DNA of 11,466 nt. Source: Salpingoeca rosetta. Lineage: Eukaryota > Opisthokonta > Choanoflagellata > Craspedida > Salpingoecidae. Made by a program: the position numbers and the translations under genes. Each line of letters opens with the position of its first letter. Positions within the stretch are counted from its first letter, which is position 1. The stretch spans positions 469,265 through 480,730 of the forward strand of contig NW_004754916.1 in the NCBI RefSeq assembly GCF_000188695.1, in the 5' to 3' direction. Shown here piece after piece: positions 8,524-11,466 of this stretch. Under the pieces are notes generated by a model. That model did no database searches. It had not been told where the DNA came from and saw only the letters and a program-made list of their open reading frames with translations.

Positions 8524-9059
8524 TTGGTCTTGGGGTCTTGGTGGGTTGAGAAGAGAAGAAGAGAAGAGGCTGGAGGTGCGTTATATTGAGATGTGCTTTC
8601 GTTTGTAGCTGTGCCTGACAAGTAAAGACGTGATTCTGAGAGACAATTGACAACCTATGAGCTGAGTGATGGATGTGAAGCCAAGAAGCTGAAGAGAGGG
8701 GGAGAGAGGAACGGACGATGGTATGGCGATCAACACGCGCTTGCATGCTCGCTTGCTGCTCTGGAAGCAAATACACGTGCCCTGTGTGTTTTTGTGTGTC
8801 GCGCTGTCGTGCATGGCTGCTTTTGTTGAAGATCTTTGTTGAAGACTTTTGTTGACAGTGTGAATGAAATTTCCACGTACGCCTATCTGGCAGCAAAACG
8901 ATGGTGGAGGAAAGCGACGCCATTTTGCTCTGCACTCCCACAACAAACAACAAGCGCACGACAAGCAACAACCGCTGGACCACTGCCTTTGTGTGTGTTA
9001 GGTGTGTTGGAGCTGTCCTGCGAAGAGGAGAGCGTCTCACCTTCCCCTTCCCTGCCAGG
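8524..9059. other. Intergenic region and 5' leader of the TIR gene
   Basis: No separate gene is supported. A purine-rich GAAGAGAAG run follows the stop at 8523. Near 8821–8858 there is a degenerate direct repeat of TTTGTTGAAGA type ending in TTGTTGACAG, which resembles an acceptor. An ATG at 8901 opens in frame with the TIR gene, and CCTTCCCTGCCAG ending at 9058 is a textbook 3' splice site immediately before ATG 9060. The TIR gene therefore probably has a 5' intron, either in the leader or after a short first coding exon. Confidence 0.5.
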
Positions 9060-10899
9060 ATGAGCTCGCGAAAGCCAGCTAAGAAGAAGGCATCCCAACG
9101 CAGCCGTCGCAAGAAGGTGTTCATTTCGCTGCGTTTTGGAGAGGCTGGCCATGCAGGCAAGCTGCTCAAGCGAGAGTTGGAGCAGGTGCACGGCCTGGAC
9201 GTGTTCCTGTGTGACGTTGAGCCTGGTGGCAACATGGAAGAAGAGATCATCACGGCTCTCGCGGCCTGTGACTTGGCTGTCATCATGGGCACCAAGACGT
9301 ACGGCAAGAAGACGCCTTCCACCTTCAGCACTTATGAGGAGCTGCGGTTTATCACGGCAAGGCAGAAGCCATTTTTCTTCATCAAGATGTGTGACGACTT
9401 TGAGGAGGAGTTCGCCCAGTTCCATCTTCCGGATTCCATCTCCTACTTTCCCTGGATCCCTGCATCCAACGATCCAGAATCCATGACGCTTCCACCCGAC
9501 CTCACCTCCGCCATCGTGAACAAGCTCACCCACATCAGCACAACTAACGGCGTGACAGGCGGCAAGGGTCGCTCAATTGCCATCACCCGGCAGCTCCCAA
9601 CCACGCTGGACGCTGGCCTGACACAGTGGCTGCAGCGTTACAACATGTTGTCCTCCATGGGGCTGGTGCTTGAGAAGCACCACATCACAAGTCTTCACAA
9701 GTTGGAGCAGGCAACAGAGGCCATGCGGAACCCAAGAAAGCGTGCACTGGCGAAGCGGCAGCAGCAACAGCACCAGGGGAAGAAACGAGAAGTGCAGGGA
9801 AGCGAACCCAAGCCAACGAAGGGCGTGCGACAGCTGCATGAAGGAGTGCTGATGAAAGAGAAGGAGTTGAAGCCAGCAGAGATTGCCAAATTCCGGCGAG
9901 CGTGCAAGGCGAAGACGTGGCGCAACAACGATATGGGAAATGAGAAAGATGCGAAGGTGGATGGCACAGAAGAGGTGCGTGAAAACGAAGATGCAAAGCA
10001 GGCAGGCGACACGTTTAATGATGAGGCAGGCCACGAAGAAGAACAAAATAAGGTGCAACCGCAACAGCAAGCGAGTGAAACACCACCGCCTGTGCGTGAG
10101 AATGTTGCGAATGAAGCGCTGTTTCGGACGTGCTTGGAGAAAGTGAGCGACGAGGACGGTAAGGAAAAAATTCTCAGCATTTGGAACAATACGTGCGGCT
10201 CCAAACTCTCGTAAGTACAGACTCCAAGGAAGCATATAAACGACGAATGGGTCCATGTGGCGTGTGAGATGGCTGTAATGGTGTGGATTGTGGACGTATG
10301 TTGTGGACAGGTTTGTGGTGCACGGTACTTCGACGGATTGTCTGATGCACTGTGCCTTTAACGCGACATTGCATCTACATACACACACATATCCGACCGA
10401 ACCACATGCAGCCTTGCATTCAACAATCTTGGACCTGCAGGCGGAACGGCGATTGGGGAGGCACTGAAAGTCAACACCACGCTGACATCGCTCGAGTTAG
10501 TTGTCGAGTGATTGTGTGCGCAGAAGCATGATATATCATGAATTTTGATGTAGTGTTTGTGTTGCGGTTGTACATTGTGGTGTTGATGTGTTGTGAGTGG
10601 TGGTTTGTGTGGTGGTTTGTGAGTGGTGGTGTGGGTGAGATAGTGGAGGGGGGCGTGTTGTAACAACGTGAGACGATGCCGCATGCCTCCCTTTGTTTTG
10701 TGCGCGCGTGCGCGTGTGAGCATGTTTGCTGTGCGTGCATGTGTTTTGTGTTTTGAGTGGAATGCTGAGGTGGATTGTGTGATGGGCTGTGTCATTCTCT
10801 CAACATTGCATACACACATACGTACACACACACATACACACTTACGTACACACACGCGCGCGCATACTCACATACGTACACATACGCACGCGCATACTC

Positions 10900-10945
<46 letters not shown>

Positions 10946-11025
10946 CTTAAACAACAACAACTTAAACAACAACAACAACAACAACTTAAACAACAACAAC
11001 TTAAACAACAACTTAAACAACAACT

Positions 11026-11062
<37 letters not shown>

Positions 11063-11182
11063 CCACACGCCGCAATCAATGCACAAAACAACATGCAGCT
11101 TGTACAGTAACAGTCTTGGACCTGCAGGCGGAACGGCGATTGGGGAGGCACTGAAAGTCAACACCACGCTGACATCGCTCAA
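9060..11182 (+). CDS. TIR–(SAM-like)–LRR protein, 3' end beyond the window
   Basis: Exons 9060–10210, 10412–10495 and 11099–11182, all joined in phase 2; more LRR exons are expected downstream. ATG 9060 has A at -3; ATG 8901 in the same open frame is an alternative. A Lys/Arg-rich start is followed by a TIR domain at about 19–158: box 1 VFISLRFGE (20–28), the BB-loop-like CDVEPGGN (51–58), IMGTKTYGKK (75–84), and YEEL (92–95). E94 occupies the position of the catalytic Glu of NAD-cleaving TIR domains such as SARM1. SISYFPWIP (126–134) resembles box 3. Residues ~180–220 (WLQRYNML...HHITSLHKL) look weakly SAM-like. A charged linker (~221–345) leads into 28-residue ribonuclease-inhibitor-type LRRs. 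No NACHT/NB-ARC motif lies between TIR and LRR in the spliced model, so this is not a typical NLR. No signal peptide or membrane segment is seen, so a cytosolic sensor or NADase-type role is inferred. Confidence 0.8.
9114..9533 (+). other. TIR domain coding segment
   Basis: Codes for residues ~19–158 of the model. Alternating β-strand-like hydrophobic blocks (VFISLRF, DVFLCD, LAVIMG, PFFFIKM) and amphipathic helices match the TIR flavodoxin-like fold. The variant VFIS-LRFGE with IMGTKTYGKK is, from memory, typical of a TIR subfamily in protists rather than of Toll receptors. The whole domain lies in one exon. Confidence 0.85.
10412..10495 (+). other. LRR mini-exon A (one 28-residue repeat)
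   Basis: 84 nt flanked by CATGCAG| and |GTTAGT, phase 2 on both sides, so symmetric. It codes for S-LAFNNLGPAGGTAIG followed by EALKVNTTLTSL and the start of the next codon. The LxxNxLG and LxSL spacing fits a ribonuclease-inhibitor-type LRR. Confidence 0.85.
10806..10900. repeat. Alternating purine–pyrimidine tract (CA, TACG and CGCG)
   Basis: Mostly strict alternation such as CACACACGCGCGCGCATAC, with several TACGTA-type palindromes and two nearly identical GCGCATACTCACA segments about 30 nt apart. Such sequence is prone to Z-DNA and cruciform formation. It is intronic. Confidence 0.85.
10900..11062 (+). repeat. (CAA)n tract with six CTTAAA interruptions
   Basis: A long CAA repeat broken by six CTTAAA(C) hexamers in its middle part; the interruptions keep the 3-nt period. 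It reads as a long open Gln or Asn frame, but it sits inside the intron before mini-exon B and is not considered coding. Confidence 0.9.
11099..11182 (+). other. LRR mini-exon B (one 28-residue repeat)
   Basis: 84 nt flanked by ACATGCAG| and |GTGAGT, phase 2 on both sides. It codes for D-LYSNSLGPAGGTAIG followed by EALKVNTTLTSL. The last ~68 nt match mini-exon A except for one base near the donor; the first ~17 nt differ strongly. Confidence 0.85.
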
Positions 11183-11466
11183 GTGAGTTGTTTTGTTGCG
11201 GCTGTGTATGTTGTGTATGAATATGTGCGACATTGTGTGCGACATTGTGCGCGTGCTTGCGTGTGGTTATGTTGCGGTTGTACATTGTGGTGTTGATGTG
11301 TTGTGAGTGGTGGTTTGTGAGTGGTGGTTTGTGAGTGGTGGTTTGTGTGGGTGAGATAGTGGAGGGGGGCGTGTTGTAACAACGTGAGACGATGCCGCAT
11401 GCCTCCTTTTGTTTTGTGCGCGTGTGCGCGTGTGAGCATGTTTGCTGTGCGTGCATGTGTTTTGTG

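Larger units (their letters stand above)
10496..11098 (+). other. Intron between LRR mini-exons A and B, GT-rich 5' half and CA/CAA-rich 3' half
   Basis: 603 nt. The first ~270 nt after position 10545 is G/T-rich with GTG and GTTG elements; about 10808–11065 is CA- and CAA-rich on the same strand. The half at about 10561–10756 reappears almost unchanged at 11271–11466. Confidence 0.8.
10561..11466 (+). repeat. Tandemly duplicated intron segment of the LRR region (copies at 10561–10756 and 11271–11466)
   Basis: Copies are offset by 710 nt, against 687 nt for the exons. They share GTTGCGGTTGTACATTGTGG at the start and a block containing GTTGTAACAACGTGAGACGA, then CCGCATGCCTCC. Copy 2 has an extra GTGAGTGGTGGTTT unit. 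The second copy runs off the window. Confidence 0.9.

Noticed and set aside
5802..8765. Similar AGCAAGCGAGC-type stretches near 5807 (plus) and 8745 (minus)
   Set aside because: Only about a dozen matching bases of a GCAA-rich motif; too short and simple to call a dispersed element or paired structure.
8507..9331. 274-aa minus-strand frame opposite the TIR gene
   Set aside because: The sense strand codes for a recognisable TIR domain, and the antisense product has no domain features.
10232..10240. TATAAA-like sequence after the first TIR-gene exon
   Set aside because: It lies inside the intron 10211–10411 between phase-matched exons, so a promoter is not supported.
10900..11062. CRISPR-like array of CAA repeats with CTTAAA spacers
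   Set aside because: The spacers are all the same hexamer and the repeats vary in length; this is a microsatellite with interruptions.
10668..11186. Poly-Asn/Gln reading frames through 10900–11062
   Set aside because: They read through the CAA repeat inside an intron bounded by good splice sites and matching LRR phases, so they are not taken as genes.

Overview
The window looks like nuclear DNA from an intron-bearing unicellular eukaryote, most plausibly a choanoflagellate or other unicellular holozoan. This placement is inferred, not proven. The support is GT–AG introns in at least two genes, long CA/TG microsatellites in introns and 3' flanks, glutamine- and proline-rich proteins, a protein packed with tyrosine motifs that resemble SH2 ligands, and a TIR gene followed by one-repeat-per-exon LRRs. 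No rRNA, tRNA, transposon or CRISPR array was seen.

Layout. Positions 1–1834 hold a minus-strand, apparently single-exon gene of 562 aa (146–1834). It is a proline/glutamine-rich docking-type protein with repeated YSHPT/YDHP tyrosine motifs, a YDVP motif and SH3-type proline motifs; a (CA)n tract lies beyond its stop. Positions 1835–2712 are a shared intergenic region between divergent genes. Positions 2713–4359 hold a plus-strand 548-aa protein with poly-Q tracts, two copies of a GKHAWDPK-tyrosine repeat and its own YSHP motif, followed by a (TG)n tract. Positions 4987–8523 can be assembled by splice sites and reading frame into an eight-exon gene for a 690-aa protein with a signal peptide and no family I recognise. 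From 9060 to beyond the window end lies a TIR-domain protein: one long exon codes for TIR, a possible SAM-like segment and a charged linker, and at least two 84-nt mini-exons each code for one 28-residue ribonuclease-inhibitor-type LRR.

How the parts may relate. The two divergent genes share the rare motif Y-S-H-P and general composition, so they may be co-regulated partners or diverged duplicates in phosphotyrosine signalling. The TIR–LRR gene looks like an innate-sensor architecture without a nucleotide-binding module. Its LRR exons are nearly identical except for a short 5' part that codes for the exposed face, and the duplication extends into the flanking intron. Introns of the two spliced genes tend to carry TG repeats after the donor and CA repeats before the acceptor, which could pair in the pre-mRNA.

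Limits. Splice sites were inferred from GT/AG signals, phase and coding quality only; starts were chosen by first in-frame ATG, Kozak context or signal peptide. No homology search was possible.
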